A DNA stretch of 64,000 nucleotides from Methylobacter sp. S3L5C (GTDB lineage Bacteria; Pseudomonadota; Gammaproteobacteria; Methylococcales; Methylomonadaceae): the NCBI RefSeq assembly GCF_022788635.1, contig NZ_CP076024.1, positions 3,348,001 to 3,412,000 on the forward strand, in the 5' to 3' direction. Below, piece by piece: positions 10,287 to 19,885 of the stretch. The notes under the pieces are model-generated. The model searched no databases. It was not told the origin of the DNA and was given only the letters and a program-made list of their open reading frames with translations. Within the stretch, counting starts at the first letter, position 1; each line of letters opens with the position of its first letter. The position numbers were made by a program, and so were the translations under genes.

Positions 10287-10982
10287 ATGGCTAATTTTAA
10301 CACCCATTTATCCATTGCTATAACTGCCAGTATAGGTGCTGCACTAATTGCCGTTAATGTTCACTTGATTACTAGCCCTGATATGCCTTGGCTTGTCTTT
10401 CTGGGTACCTTGGGCGGACTATTGCCGGATATTGATGCGAGCAACTCAAGACCGGTAAAGCTGCTGTTTACTGTATTGGCCTTAATGAGTGTAGCAGGTG
10501 CGCTACAGGTTTTTAAAAACACTTACGACCCCTACCCGTTATTACTGATTGTTGCAGGCACTTACCTGTTTATTCGACATATAGTATTTGCCCTGTTTAA
10601 CCGTCTTACCGTGCATCGAGGTGTATTCCATTCAGTATTGGCAGCAGTGTTTTTTGCTTTATTGATGACATGCATCAGTTATCATTTTTTACGCTGGAGT
10701 ATTTTACACGCGTGGTTAAACGGGCTTTTTATTGGCTTTGGATTTATCGTCCATTTATTATTGGATGAGCTCTATAGCGTCGATTTATCAAATGCCAGAA
10801 TGAAAAATTCTTTTGGTACCGCATTAAAATTATTTAGTTATAACGACATTACTGCTTCGATATTAATGACTGTTTTTACCCTACTACTTTTCTGGATGGC
10901 ACCGTCACCGATGCCATTAGCCAAAGTATGGAAAGGGGCACAATGGCATAACTATTTAACACCAGTTAGATTCTTGAAATGA
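10287..10982 (+). CDS. YdjM-like membrane-bound metal-dependent hydrolase (DUF457 family)
   Basis: About 231 residues with four to five membrane segments. The conserved polar signatures are NTHLSIAIT, LLPDIDASNSRP, HRGVFHSVLAAV and HLLLDELYSVD, which carry the putative metal-binding His and Asp residues of the YdjM/DUF457 family. Family members are inner-membrane proteins of poorly defined activity, some LexA-regulated; no LexA box was seen here. I take the ATG at 10287 as the start; a TTG at 10278 lies only 3 nt after the AAGGA ribosome-binding sequence and is less likely. It is the only plus-strand gene in the first 31 kb and appears to be a single-gene unit. Confidence 0.82.
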   Translation: MANFNTHLSIAITASIGAALIAVNVHLITSPDMPWLVFLGTLGGLLPDIDASNSRPVKLLFTVLALMSVAGALQVFKNTYDPYPLLLIVAGTYLFIRHIVFALFNRLTVHRGVFHSVLAAVFFALLMTCISYHFLRWSILHAWLNGLFIGFGFIVHLLLDELYSVDLSNARMKNSFGTALKLFSYNDITASILMTVFTLLLFWMAPSPMPLAKVWKGAQWHNYLTPVRFLK

Positions 10983-11147
10983 ATGGCTATTTTTCTAACA
11001 ATAGTGATTTTTCTACGAAAAGAACAAAAGACACAAAAGAAGAGGGAAGTTGCAATGTTTTTCTAAACTTTAGATAATCTTTTCATGCTTTATATTGTTA
11101 GCGGTGGGCAAAAAAGCCTGTACATTCCTACCCTGAAAAACCATATA

Positions 11148-11591
11148 TTACCAACAATCGGCTGCGGTAACTCCCGTGCCAGTAAACCCTTTTACGCCTG
11201 TATGAGTCAACGTTAAGGTGCCACATTTATCAGATGACTGGACACCAGTAGGCTCAGCACTTAAGGTGTAACTACTGGCAGTAGCCGCATTAATAGTTAA
11301 ATTGTAAAAAGCGGTTCCCCCATCTACCGGGCTGGTTATGCTATAAATTCGTGGCGAACCAGTATCAGCATGTGATCCAACAGTTCCAGCAGCACCTAAA
11401 TAACTATTATTAACTGTAAAATAGCGTTCCATCGCATTTTCAAAGCCCAGTAACGCACCTTGCGCATCGGCGCGCCGTGACTTCATAACACTAGCCTGAT
11501 AACTGGGAATAGCGATACCGGCTAAAATGCCCACGATAACGACGGTAATCATGAGTTCAATGAGTGTAAAACCTGGTTGTGATTTCTTCAT
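11148..11591 (-). CDS. pilE: Type IV pilin-like protein PilE (minor pilin)
   Basis: 147 residues from the ATG at 11591, which is preceded by a clear AGGAT ribosome-binding site; an upstream in-frame start lacks one. A short positively charged leader precedes the prepilin peptidase site (G/FTLIELMITVVIVGILAGIAIPSY) with Glu at +5. A C-terminal Cys pair (KCGTLTL and AADCW) would form the D-region loop. It closes the fimT-pilV-pilW-pilX-pilY1-pilE cluster, where PilE acts as a minor pilin of the tip/initiation complex. A role as major pilin is possible but less likely in this position. Confidence 0.92.
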   Translation of the reverse strand: MKKSQPGFTLIELMITVVIVGILAGIAIPSYQASVMKSRRADAQGALLGFENAMERYFTVNNSYLGAAGTVGSHADTGSPRIYSITSPVDGGTAFYNLTINAATASSYTLSAEPTGVQSSDKCGTLTLTHTGVKGFTGTGVTAADCW

Positions 11592-11784
11592 AATCTTTAT
11601 CCTAAATATCCAATAAATAACCACTCATTAGACACTTGCCTGCCAATATTAATAAATATTGTACATTGTTAACCTGTACAACTATTGTTTGCCAATGTAA
11701 TTATGGAAAAACCAGTACTGAAAATAGCTTAAACATTACCATTCAAATTATTTCATACACATTCATAACTTGACAATGCCCTCT

Positions 11785-14700
11785 CTATTGCAAGAGCTCA
11801 CGCCAACTGAGACGACCTTTGGAGCTACTACCGAAATTAATTGGAATTGGCTTCAGATCGCCAGAAGTAAGAGATGAAACACCGACACCGATATTACTTG
11901 AATCTACACTGGACAGGTTTTGGATGAAAGTTGTCCCTCCTAGTGCCGCTCCAACTTGAAAGCCTCCCACGTTAATGTCGGAGCTACTGAAAGTGCCGCT
12001 ACCACCGGTGATGAAGATGGGACGGGAAAGCAGGCCGCCATTCAAATAGTCCAGGGACATTAACCAGCCCGTACCTGGAGAACAGATCGTAGCGGATGGG
12101 ATTAAGGTATTGAAAAATATTACTTGATTAATAATCCTTGGTATCCCTGTAGCGCGTTCGCCGGCACTGGGCATATCCAAATACCAACCCATGTGAGTAG
12201 GCGAACAAGTAGGTGTGCAATTTGCGGTGGCACTAACAGCAGGTGGAGCCGGTCGCCAATTAATTGCGGTATTAGTGGGAATGCGGAAATTTCCACCGGC
12301 TAATGCTGACTCGGTCACCGTCTGCGGAAGCAAATCTGCAGCACGTGAACCCAGAGGTGTCCCGGTGACAATATGCCGATCCCATACACCATAGAAAGTT
12401 TGGGTTTGGGAATTGGTTTTATCGGCTGGTTCAAGATACTTGCCGGTGCCAAACAGGATCATCTGCCCGCCACTGGGATGCAATGTTACTTCTGGCGGCC
12501 AAATAATAGGCTGAGCCAGTCCGCCGCTGTCTGTTGCGGTAAAAAGTGAGGCACCGGAAAAGGCCACTTTCCAGGTTGTATCGGAGCTGGTAACGGTCGC
12601 ATCGCTGTTATTGGGCCCCACTAGGAACTTCCACATATTGCCTTTTAAATCACCCGCGTAGACGGTATCAACGTAGCCATCACTGTTAGTGTCAAAAGGT
12701 ACGGGCGTGGAAAGTCCATTGTCCAATCCTGCCGGTGTATCAGCTACGAGCTTTATAAAATCGCCCGTACTCCAACCGCCCACACCATCATTAATGAAAA
12801 GTATATACAGCACCGCCTTGCCCAGACTGCTGTTGTAACCATTTCCAACGATAACCGCCCACTTGCCGTTTGCCATTCTTATAATTTGTTTGGCTTGTCC
12901 TGTTGCTGAACTTGCTGATGGCAAATTATAGGCATAGCCCATATCAGCATCATCTACGTCATTAAACTCCCAGAGCAGAATATCAGCTGCGTTGCTTTCA
13001 TTGAAAAGGGAAGGGTCTGAGATATCCAGCGCATAAAAGCCTTTGCCGCCAGCCGCCATAGCGCCTACCAATACCGTATGCCAGTTCGAACTGGTCATAT
13101 CAACATCGCCGATCATTGGCGAACCATCAACAAAATAAAGATGATTCTGATTGTAAGTCAAGGCACTTAGCTTACTAAGGTTCGGAAATACACCCGCAGG
13201 GACATAAGCTAAAACTTCATTACCCGAAGTGGTTGTGGGCACACCGGCAGCGATAGTCGTCGTGTCAATTGAGGCATCAAAACCGTGTAGCATGCCGTCA
13301 TTACCACCGGTATAAACGACAGGCTTACGGGTCATTTTGCCGCGCCGAAAGGCGCTGTAACCAGGATAGTCGATATCCGAGAAACCTGCCGAAGGAACAC
13401 CAACATACCAGGGATTGGAATTGACGATGTCACCTAATTTGGTGGTACTGCGTTGGCGAAATTTACTGATTACACTACCGGAAGCGCAGACAAATGTTCC
13501 GTTTGCCGCTTCGTTGGTTGAATCACCACGAAGATAGGCGACCCGCTCCAAACCGCAATTTTCCGTCACGCCTGCCGCATTTTTATCCAGTAAATTTTGC
13601 TGTGTTCCAGCCGTTGTGGTGGGCCCGGTAAGGTTTGCATAGGCAAATGCCACGCCATCCCCTATAGCCCCTTTTGTTATAATGATGCGCCCGGTAGTCA
13701 GAATCTGTGCATTGATCTTGACGCCGGCATCCCATTCGGCTGTGCCGTTGAGCACTCCAGTGGCACTAAGCTGGTAAGACAGCAATTGTCCATTCCAGTC
13801 CAGACTGTTGTATCTGGCCTGATAGACGCGGCTTTGGGTCTTCAGGCTCGTAGAGTTGGTCGCTACCGCTGAAGCTGAGCTGTCGCGGGCTAGAATTTCG
13901 GTAAAAGCCCGATCTAATTGCTCCTTAAGCTTACTGGCATTGGTAACCAGAAAATAACTGTCAGGCACGCCGTCAGCGCCATCGCGGCTATCCCATTCCG
14001 TTGCATCGAGCAGGTTATTATCATTGCTGTCGATAAAGCCGCCCCACTTGGCGGCATACCATAAGGGGTCATGCGCAACAAAGGTAGCCGAAGTATTGGT
14101 GCCAACCGAAAAATTGCGCGTAATGGTGGTAGGCAGAGCCGCACCGCTCCGGCTATGCGGCGTATCCAGATAATAATCCACATCGCTTCCTGCCGCCGTG
14201 TCTGGATCCCTGACTTCCAGGTAAATGCCATCCGCAGATGTGCCGGAGATAACGTAACCCATGTGCTGAATACAGCCACCTGCTGCGTAAGTTGAAGACA
14301 CCTTGATATCCAGTGTATTATCGGCTTTTGCCGTCAACTCGTATTCCGCGATAGCATCCATATCATGATCCGAACCGTATTCGGAATCTTCGTAATTGAT
14401 TCTAAACTTGGCTTTAGGCAAACCGCTATTGACCGTCACGTCGATATTGGTCGAATCGGTGTTGGTGATGGTATCCACATAGAAATCGACAATGGTATTG
14501 GTCGGCTGATAGTGTCCTTGAGCAGCCGAAACACTGCCACAACCGCCTACGGTTTTAGCGAAGGGCACTAAGGTGATGTTCTGTCCGTTCAATAGAAAGG
14601 CAATGCGTGGTAATGGTGATGCAAGGGCAACACTGAAGATGTCGGCTTTCTGATTGCCGCTGGCGGTGGCATTTAAGTCAGTCGTTTTACCGAACAGGCC

Positions 14701-16773
14701 GATACTGGCTGCATAATAGCCACCCCGTTGCGTAGGTTCTTCTGGAGAAAGTCCGCGCATAGTGCCGAAGCTGGTGACATTTTTAGCCGTAGGCGCACCA
14801 TCATAATTTGCACCTGATTGTCCGATAAACAGGGATTTGTCCGCGCCATATTCGCCATTCCAAATGGTTTGTGCAAGGGTATCAACGTTTAACCCGGTCA
14901 TGTCTCCAGTAAATGCATTGAAATAACTGCCCGGTAACTGATCGGTATCGAAATTGGGATTAATATCACTAATCACGAATAGTGAGGGCCTTGAGCATAC
15001 CGGATAGCCGCCGGTTGTCGACCGGTAAGGATCCAGCCATGCTGGCAGAGGTAAGCCAAGACTGGTGTCATCTGGGCTGCTACTGGTAATGGAGAAATTT
15101 GAAGTTGGTGCAGCTTTCCCTGCAAAATAACGTAGTCCTTCATACATGATTTCCGCAGTGGGATTACCCCACATCCGGCAGCGCCCTTCCGCCAAAGGGC
15201 CACCTACCTCAGGCACAGTGCAGTTTTGGTCGTAGGAATAGCCGCTGCCAAAACCGATGATTTTCAAGGCATCAATCGTCTTGATAATACCGTTGGTGTT
15301 GGTAAATTGGCCGGTAGCCGGATTAATCTCATCAGTCAGGGACGAAATGTTTTTTCGCAGTACGCCACCTGATTCGTTTTTTGTGTAAGTACCGGTTATC
15401 AAACCAAACGCCATCCGATCATTTTCCCCATACTGCTGCAATATGCCCGCAGGTTTGTAAACCGTCGTGCTGTTGGCTGGATAGCCCCGGCATTCACTTT
15501 CCAGCAGACTGGAGACACAGGCATCAACGCGGACGACATAATCAGTCATGGTGGAGGTGGGGGCTGTCCTTTGCCACCAAAGTTGATAACCATCACCACC
15601 GCCCGCTTCCTGCATACGGTAAAGAACGGTATGAATCCCTGCAGTAAGGTTGATAGTGCCAGTGTGGCTCGTACAATTACAAAAACCATGCGCACCATAG
15701 TAGCTGGCTACCACGGTACCGTCAATAATGACTTCCTGCGCATCATCACCATCCACTGCAAAGGTAAAGCTCCCCCCCATACTTGCAGGAATAACTAAAT
15801 TACCGCTGATTAATGTCAAATAATTATCTTGTGCCCCGCTAGCTGTTGAGTTTACATTACAATTACCATTACTACTGTTACAGTCGATATTTGAAGCGGA
15901 AGTGCTGCCAAACAATTTCGAACTGTTCCCGTAAGTGCTAACCAGGGCATTAAAATCGCTGTGACTATTGGGATAATTTGCACCATAACCGATTGTATTG
16001 TATGTCGTAACTGTCAAATTGGTGAAATAGCTGGCAGGGATTTTTTCCCAATAAGTGCTGCCGGCCACCGCGCAATTCGATCTGACATTATTACCGGTAG
16101 CGCATTGCGTGCCAGCTACGGGACGTTCGATGGATAACCATTCCCATACCCTGAAAGCGGTGTTTTGCAAAACCCTTAGCAGCGGATCGGTGGTGTTCAA
16201 CAGCGTCGTATTGGCGAATAAATGATGGGTGCCTGAAGTGGGCTGCGCCAGCGGCGTATACAGTGCAATATCGTAGCCATCAATCACCTCACTGGTATAT
16301 TCCTTGCCCCAGCTATGGGCGTCTTGAGGAATAAAAGACCGTTCCAGTACAGTGGCAGTCGCATCATCAATGTAGCGCTTGCCACCATAGAGCACTCGCC
16401 GCAAAGCATCCATCCGTGACGTAGTTAAATAATTCAGATAATCACCGCTCCATGCCCCACTGCATTGCTTGTTAACTGTGACAACAGTGGGGGTGAACTT
16501 GCCAGAACCATAACTGTAGCACTTATACGAATCGAAATAGCCGAAATAAGTGATGGCAGGTTTGTAGCGGATATCGAGTATGCTATCACCATTGATGTCA
16601 GAAGCGTCGTTATAGGCCTCATAATAAAGCTTATGATCACGCTCCATAGTTAACATGACCAGCGGTGTGCCACTCTCACTTAGATAAAGCGGGCTCTGTG
16701 AGAGATTTAATGCGATCGTAGACGCTGGCAAAAACCCCAATAGGGTAATAAGCAGAATACGTTTTGCGTTCAT
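11785..16773 (-). CDS. pilY1: PilY1, type IV pilus tip-associated protein
   Basis: A 1662-residue secreted protein with a signal peptide (residues 1-21, ending STIALN). A PA14-like module lies around residues 318-410 (FAVDGDDAQEVIIDG, DGYQLWWQR). The C-terminal PilC/PilY1 beta-propeller spans about 1110-1500 and begins KLGDIVNSNPWYVG and TGGNDGMLHGFDA. The calcium-binding loop DTNSDGYVD (near 1358-1366) precedes AGDLKGNMWKF; in Pseudomonas this loop controls pilus extension and retraction. Further Asp/Asn-rich loops are seen near residue 57 (DINGDSILD) and in DNNLLDATEWD. At 1662 residues it is longer than the roughly 1160-residue Pseudomonas protein, the extra length lying in the N-terminal half. 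It is the largest gene in the window and part of the minor pilin operon. Confidence 0.94.
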   Translation of the reverse strand: MNAKRILLITLLGFLPASTIALNLSQSPLYLSESGTPLVMLTMERDHKLYYEAYNDASDINGDSILDIRYKPAITYFGYFDSYKCYSYGSGKFTPTVVTVNKQCSGAWSGDYLNYLTTSRMDALRRVLYGGKRYIDDATATVLERSFIPQDAHSWGKEYTSEVIDGYDIALYTPLAQPTSGTHHLFANTTLLNTTDPLLRVLQNTAFRVWEWLSIERPVAGTQCATGNNVRSNCAVAGSTYWEKIPASYFTNLTVTTYNTIGYGANYPNSHSDFNALVSTYGNSSKLFGSTSASNIDCNSSNGNCNVNSTASGAQDNYLTLISGNLVIPASMGGSFTFAVDGDDAQEVIIDGTVVASYYGAHGFCNCTSHTGTINLTAGIHTVLYRMQEAGGGDGYQLWWQRTAPTSTMTDYVVRVDACVSSLLESECRGYPANSTTVYKPAGILQQYGENDRMAFGLITGTYTKNESGGVLRKNISSLTDEINPATGQFTNTNGIIKTIDALKIIGFGSGYSYDQNCTVPEVGGPLAEGRCRMWGNPTAEIMYEGLRYFAGKAAPTSNFSITSSSPDDTSLGLPLPAWLDPYRSTTGGYPVCSRPSLFVISDINPNFDTDQLPGSYFNAFTGDMTGLNVDTLAQTIWNGEYGADKSLFIGQSGANYDGAPTAKNVTSFGTMRGLSPEEPTQRGGYYAASIGLFGKTTDLNATASGNQKADIFSVALASPLPRIAFLLNGQNITLVPFAKTVGGCGSVSAAQGHYQPTNTIVDFYVDTITNTDSTNIDVTVNSGLPKAKFRINYEDSEYGSDHDMDAIAEYELTAKADNTLDIKVSSTYAAGGCIQHMGYVISGTSADGIYLEVRDPDTAAGSDVDYYLDTPHSRSGAALPTTITRNFSVGTNTSATFVAHDPLWYAAKWGGFIDSNDNNLLDATEWDSRDGADGVPDSYFLVTNASKLKEQLDRAFTEILARDSSASAVATNSTSLKTQSRVYQARYNSLDWNGQLLSYQLSATGVLNGTAEWDAGVKINAQILTTGRIIITKGAIGDGVAFAYANLTGPTTTAGTQQNLLDKNAAGVTENCGLERVAYLRGDSTNEAANGTFVCASGSVISKFRQRSTTKLGDIVNSNPWYVGVPSAGFSDIDYPGYSAFRRGKMTRKPVVYTGGNDGMLHGFDASIDTTTIAAGVPTTTSGNEVLAYVPAGVFPNLSKLSALTYNQNHLYFVDGSPMIGDVDMTSSNWHTVLVGAMAAGGKGFYALDISDPSLFNESNAADILLWEFNDVDDADMGYAYNLPSASSATGQAKQIIRMANGKWAVIVGNGYNSSLGKAVLYILFINDGVGGWSTGDFIKLVADTPAGLDNGLSTPVPFDTNSDGYVDTVYAGDLKGNMWKFLVGPNNSDATVTSSDTTWKVAFSGASLFTATDSGGLAQPIIWPPEVTLHPSGGQMILFGTGKYLEPADKTNSQTQTFYGVWDRHIVTGTPLGSRAADLLPQTVTESALAGGNFRIPTNTAINWRPAPPAVSATANCTPTCSPTHMGWYLDMPSAGERATGIPRIINQVIFFNTLIPSATICSPGTGWLMSLDYLNGGLLSRPIFITGGSGTFSSSDINVGGFQVGAALGGTTFIQNLSSVDSSNIGVGVSSLTSGDLKPIPINFGSSSKGRLSWRELLQ

Positions 16774-16802
16774 GGTTGACTCCGGATGAGTAGCAGTTTT
16801 TA

Positions 16803-17441
16803 TTATTGCTTATAAACCACTTGTAACCAGACGACCGTGTTAGGGCTAATTCCTTGAGCGCGGACGGTGATGCGGTAGTAAGTGTAAGCACTGGTCGTGT
16901 AACCTTCAATAACATAACGCGGTTGCGCGGAAAGCCCTGCGATCGCTAAGGCTCCGGTAAATTTTCCGTAGGCGACACTTGGCGTTGTGGTCATGTCAAT
17001 AGTGAGTGCGGCATAGGAAGTGCCGGCAGTTGTTGTGAAGGCGGGCCAGCTTATGGATGTGCCCGTATAAGATGATGGCGCCCCCCATTTTCGGTCACAA
17101 AGACCATCATCATAGGTATTAGCCAAGTTATCCATATTACAATTATCGTAGAAGTCAGTAATTCCAGAAATGGTTGGGCTCCTGGGGTTTGTTCCAATAC
17201 CTCGAATATCTTGTTCTGCATCGCGTATCGCTGACTCTGCTGCTTGAAAAGCGATGTTTTGATCTCGCAGGTTACCGGCCATTTTCTCTTCCAGCGAGGT
17301 AGTTTGTATACTGGATGCGCCTATCAGCATCATCAGCAGCAGCATAATTAAACTGATAATCAGGACGGCACCGGATTGATGCGCTGTTTTGTTGCAGAAG
17401 AGCTTGTCTGGTTGGACTGATAATGAGGATTTATTGTTCAT
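16803..17441 (-). CDS. pilX: Minor pilin PilX
   Basis: 212 residues from the ATG at 17441, which follows an AGAGG ribosome-binding sequence; a longer ORF start (17537) would overlap pilW and lacks one. The N-terminus has the PilX signature SGAVLIISLIMLLLMMLIGASSIQ, followed by EEKMAGNLRDQNIAFQAAESA. In PilX the Glu at +5 of the mature pilin is often replaced, as here. It belongs to the minor pilin complex that primes assembly and presents PilY1. It lies 13 bp after pilW and 29 bp before pilY1. Confidence 0.92.
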   Translation of the reverse strand: MNNKSSLSVQPDKLFCNKTAHQSGAVLIISLIMLLLMMLIGASSIQTTSLEEKMAGNLRDQNIAFQAAESAIRDAEQDIRGIGTNPRSPTISGITDFYDNCNMDNLANTYDDGLCDRKWGAPSSYTGTSISWPAFTTTAGTSYAALTIDMTTTPSVAYGKFTGALAIAGLSAQPRYVIEGYTTSAYTYYRITVRAQGISPNTVVWLQVVYKQ

Positions 17442-17454
17442 AAAGACCTCTGGG

Positions 17455-18198
17455 CTATCGTAGCCGATTACGCAAAGCAATAGTCGAAGTGAAAACCCGT
17501 CTGATTTTACGGTTTGTTGGCGTGGTCGTTGTGCCATTATAGGTATAGGGCTGAGGCTGTGTGGTCAAATTATCATCAAGAGTTGTTGCCAACAGACTGA
17601 TACGGATACTAACGACTTGATTCATGTTAGTTACACTACTTGCCGGAACATAATAATTAGGCGTTCCATAACCGGTGGTTCCATCTGAATCAGTGTCCAC
17701 GCCGTATAAAAACTGCATATTTTCTATGCCTTCAATCAAGTCGTTATTCTGACCATTAGTATTCTGTTGTAAAACGCCGGTATTTATCTTGTAAGTGATT
17801 ACTGAGCTGTTGCCAGTGTAGTAAGCAGCCGATGTGTTTACTGGAGTTCCACATGTCCCGGTTGGCGTCAGAACGAATGCGCCTTTTAGAGTTATGGTAT
17901 CGGTACCGTTATCTATACTATCTCCGCTAACGGCATTGTTATCTGTTCCAGCAATATCAGTGTTTGGGCTATTTGGACTAAGACAGCCCCAGTAACCCGC
18001 CATGCGAATATCCTTAGCTAAAAAATCCAGTGAAAACCGGCCATTTTCCTGTAATCTGGACAAATTTTGCTGCATCCGGTAAGTCTGTTTACTGCTTATA
18101 AAAATCTGTAGTACCCCCCCTATCAAAAACGCACCTATCAATAAGGCAATCATAATTTCTATCAGGGACAAACCGGATTGATAGGGTTTAGTTTTCAT
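17455..18198 (-). CDS. pilW: Minor pilin PilW
   Basis: 247 residues. The type III prepilin signal SGLSLIEIMIALLIGAFLIGGVLQIF has Glu at +5. It is followed by the PilW-specific RLQENGRFSLDFLAKDIRMAGYWGC and a soluble domain ending in a basic tail (RRVFTSTIALRNRLR). It overlaps the pilV stop by 4 bp, so the two are translationally coupled. Role: structural minor pilin of the initiation complex in the inner membrane and at the pilus tip. Confidence 0.93.
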   Translation of the reverse strand: MKTKPYQSGLSLIEIMIALLIGAFLIGGVLQIFISSKQTYRMQQNLSRLQENGRFSLDFLAKDIRMAGYWGCLSPNSPNTDIAGTDNNAVSGDSIDNGTDTITLKGAFVLTPTGTCGTPVNTSAAYYTGNSSVITYKINTGVLQQNTNGQNNDLIEGIENMQFLYGVDTDSDGTTGYGTPNYYVPASSVTNMNQVVSIRISLLATTLDDNLTTQPQPYTYNGTTTTPTNRKIRRVFTSTIALRNRLR

Positions 18199-18644
18199 AA
18201 TTGAAAGCGTGTTTGGAAATTGGGGTCATTGCTATCAGTGTTGCCGTCCCGGTTATCATCCCAATTAATCGATACAGTATAAACTCCGGTTGCAATGGCT
18301 ACAGTGCCTACACCGCCAGGTAAAGCGGAGGCCACTGCGAGATTCCATTGATAAAGATCATTTTCTGCCATCTCAACTGGACTACAACCGGTTGAGGTCA
18401 AGCAATTGGCATTTGCATTGGCCGAGCTTGGAGAAATGGATGTATAGGTGACTTTTCCAGCGATATTGGCACGCATTCTTTCCGCCAAGTCATAGCTAAG
18501 TTGCGTGGCCTGACTTCGGGTGTAGGCACTCTGATTGTTTCTAAGACTGGTTGCTTGCAAGCCAGCCAATCCCAGTAAACCGACCGCCAATACCACCATG
18601 GCTATCAGGACTTCGATGAGAGTAAATCCGGCGCTTTTATTCAT
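18195..18644 (-). CDS. pilV: Minor pilin PilV
   Basis: 149 residues from the ATG at 18644. The short leader MNKSAG precedes FTLIEVLIAMVVLAVGLLGLAGLQ, the standard PilV prepilin motif, and then the conserved RSQATQLSYDLAERMRAN. A longer in-frame ORF to 18710 would run into fimT and put 22 non-typical residues before the leader, so I reject it. It lies 4 bp after the fimT stop and overlaps pilW by 4 bp. Confidence 0.92.
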   Translation of the reverse strand: MNKSAGFTLIEVLIAMVVLAVGLLGLAGLQATSLRNNQSAYTRSQATQLSYDLAERMRANIAGKVTYTSISPSSANANANCLTSTGCSPVEMAENDLYQWNLAVASALPGGVGTVAIATGVYTVSINWDDNRDGNTDSNDPNFQTRFQL

Positions 18645-18648
18645 GACT

Positions 18649-19242
18649 CTAAAATGGCGAGTCAGTACAAGAGACAATTTCAGTACCGTCATCTTTTTCA
18701 GGAATTCCATTATTGTCTATATCAAGACCTATATGCACTCTTCCTGAAAAATTAACGGTCAGTAGCTTTGAGGTATCTTTTTCGGGCAAGTTATTATTAT
18801 CACTATTATCGCAAAGAACAAAACTACCTATATTATTACTGGTTCCGTCGGGTTGATAGCGTATAAAATTGATGAAATTATTATTACCTCTTAGGGTATA
18901 AGAGTCGGGAAGCGCCGAATAAACTCTTAGTACAAGATCGCCGGCATCAGGCGCATTTTGTTTTGCTAAAGTAGATCGATCAATATCAACGAATACTTGC
19001 CAACCATCCTCCCAATCGGTTCCGGTTTTTCTTACAACAACATGCTGCCCCCGCTTTACCGCCTCACTACGTGCCAAATTTAAAGCGGTTACTAATTCGT
19101 TAACATAAGTCGTCAAGCGGTTGCTGGAGATAATGGAGGTAAAGCTGGGGATAGCCAGGCCTAAAAGTATGCCAGCGATAGAGATGGTCACCATCAATTC
19201 CATCAAGGTATAACCTGAGATCGATTCTGGTTGGTTGTGCAT
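18649..19242 (-). CDS. fimT: Minor pseudopilin FimT/FimU (GspH type)
   Basis: 197 residues. The prepilin motif SGYTLMELMVTISIAGILLGLAIPSF is followed by the GspH-domain hallmark NELVTALNLARSEAVKRGQHVVV, and a C-terminal region (VNFSGRVHIG) with Asp/Asn-rich calcium-like DIDNNGIPEKDDG. It is the first gene of the minor pilin operon, so the operon promoter should lie in 19243-19330. FimT-type proteins have been linked to DNA binding in natural transformation; whether that holds here is unknown. Confidence 0.91.
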   Translation of the reverse strand: MHNQPESISGYTLMELMVTISIAGILLGLAIPSFTSIISSNRLTTYVNELVTALNLARSEAVKRGQHVVVRKTGTDWEDGWQVFVDIDRSTLAKQNAPDAGDLVLRVYSALPDSYTLRGNNNFINFIRYQPDGTSNNIGSFVLCDNSDNNNLPEKDTSKLLTVNFSGRVHIGLDIDNNGIPEKDDGTEIVSCTDSPF

Positions 19243-19329
19243 GATATTGTTATTTCCCCGTTGCCGTTTTTTATGACCATTATGGTAATAATGGTTAGCT
19301 ATCAGAGTTTATTTTAAAGCGGGCTAATT

Positions 19330-19480
19330 TCTTTCTTGAGACGCTGGTATAACAACGCTGCGGAACCGGGTTTGCAAACCCGTCCCAAACATTAGGTACT
19401 GCCACTGCCGTATTGATCGACGGAAACTGGAGCTCCCAAGTCTGTATTCCCAAGCCGGAGCTTGGAAATGACATAACTTG
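19330..19480. repeat. Dispersed repeat unit with GGGTTTGCAAACCC palindrome
   Basis: Contains the perfect 16-bp palindrome CGGGTTTGCAAACCCG at 19367-19382 and, further on, CGACGGAAACTGGAGCTCCCAAG. A diverged copy of the same arrangement lies at 19985-20115, and related palindromes lie at 21657-21734. There is no coding signature. It looks like a small non-autonomous repeat family of this genome. Confidence 0.5.
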
Positions 19481-19625
19481 GCAAATAATAATCCCCTTAC
19501 TTGAATAGCTCAAGAGTTTAAATGATTACTTGCCTTAAACACGCAGGTCGAAGCGTCACCATAGCCGATAACTCCACGGTATTTAAGTCTGTCTTACTGA
19601 TTCGATACAAAATCGCATCCCGAAT

Positions 19626-19644
19626 GGTATACTAAAAATATACC
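19626..19644 (+). promoter_or_regulatory. Inverted repeat, possible antitoxin autoregulatory operator
   Basis: GGTATA-N7-TATACC lies 21 bp upstream of the ATG at 19666 and overlaps a TATACT-like -10 region. This layout is typical of the operator of a ribbon-helix-helix antitoxin gene. It is supported only by position and symmetry. Confidence 0.4.
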
Positions 19645-19665
19645 TAATCAAGGGAAAAAACACTC

Positions 19666-19716
19666 ATGTCAGCCAAAATACAAACCAGCTTGCGCATTGA
19701 TGCCGGGATGTATGTG
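19666..19716 (+). pseudogene. Truncated ribbon-helix-helix antitoxin-like gene start
   Basis: The ATG at 19666 follows a GGGAA ribosome-binding sequence. It opens a frame starting MSAKIQTSLRIDAGMYVQ, which resembles the N-terminal strand and first helix of CopG/Arc-type antitoxins. The frame ends within a few more codons, where an IS630-type transposase fragment begins. I infer that a small antitoxin gene was cut by an IS insertion or deletion. The match is short, so confidence is limited. Confidence 0.4.
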
Positions 19717-19885
19717 CAAGAACAAACCTGGAGATAGACGTATTCCTGACCAAGAAACATTAAAGATGGAAATCGCGGCATGGCAAGAAAAAAGAAATGC
19801 TATTGCCCGCCCTATGGAATGGCGATTCACCACTGAGGATGCACGGATAAAACTGAAGAAACTTTATCCAACATTATCAGATTGA
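19697..19885 (+). pseudogene. IS630-family transposase, C-terminal remnant
   Basis: The last 50 or so codons match the C-terminus of IS630-type transposases: an RRIPDQETLKMEIAAW stretch, then W-RFTTEDARIKLKKLYP. The stop codon TGA at 19883-19885 lies inside the terminal inverted repeat, which ends at 19893 and is followed by the TA target dinucleotide at 19894-19895. Everything upstream of the last 50 codons is missing. Reverse-complemented, 19865-19893 matches the left end of the MITE at 62003 in 28 of 29 bases, so both belong to one IS630-type family. Confidence 0.72.

Noticed and set aside
13914-14279. Other-frame ORFs of 70-120 codons within pilY1
   Set aside because: They overlap a clear long coding frame and lack any motif.
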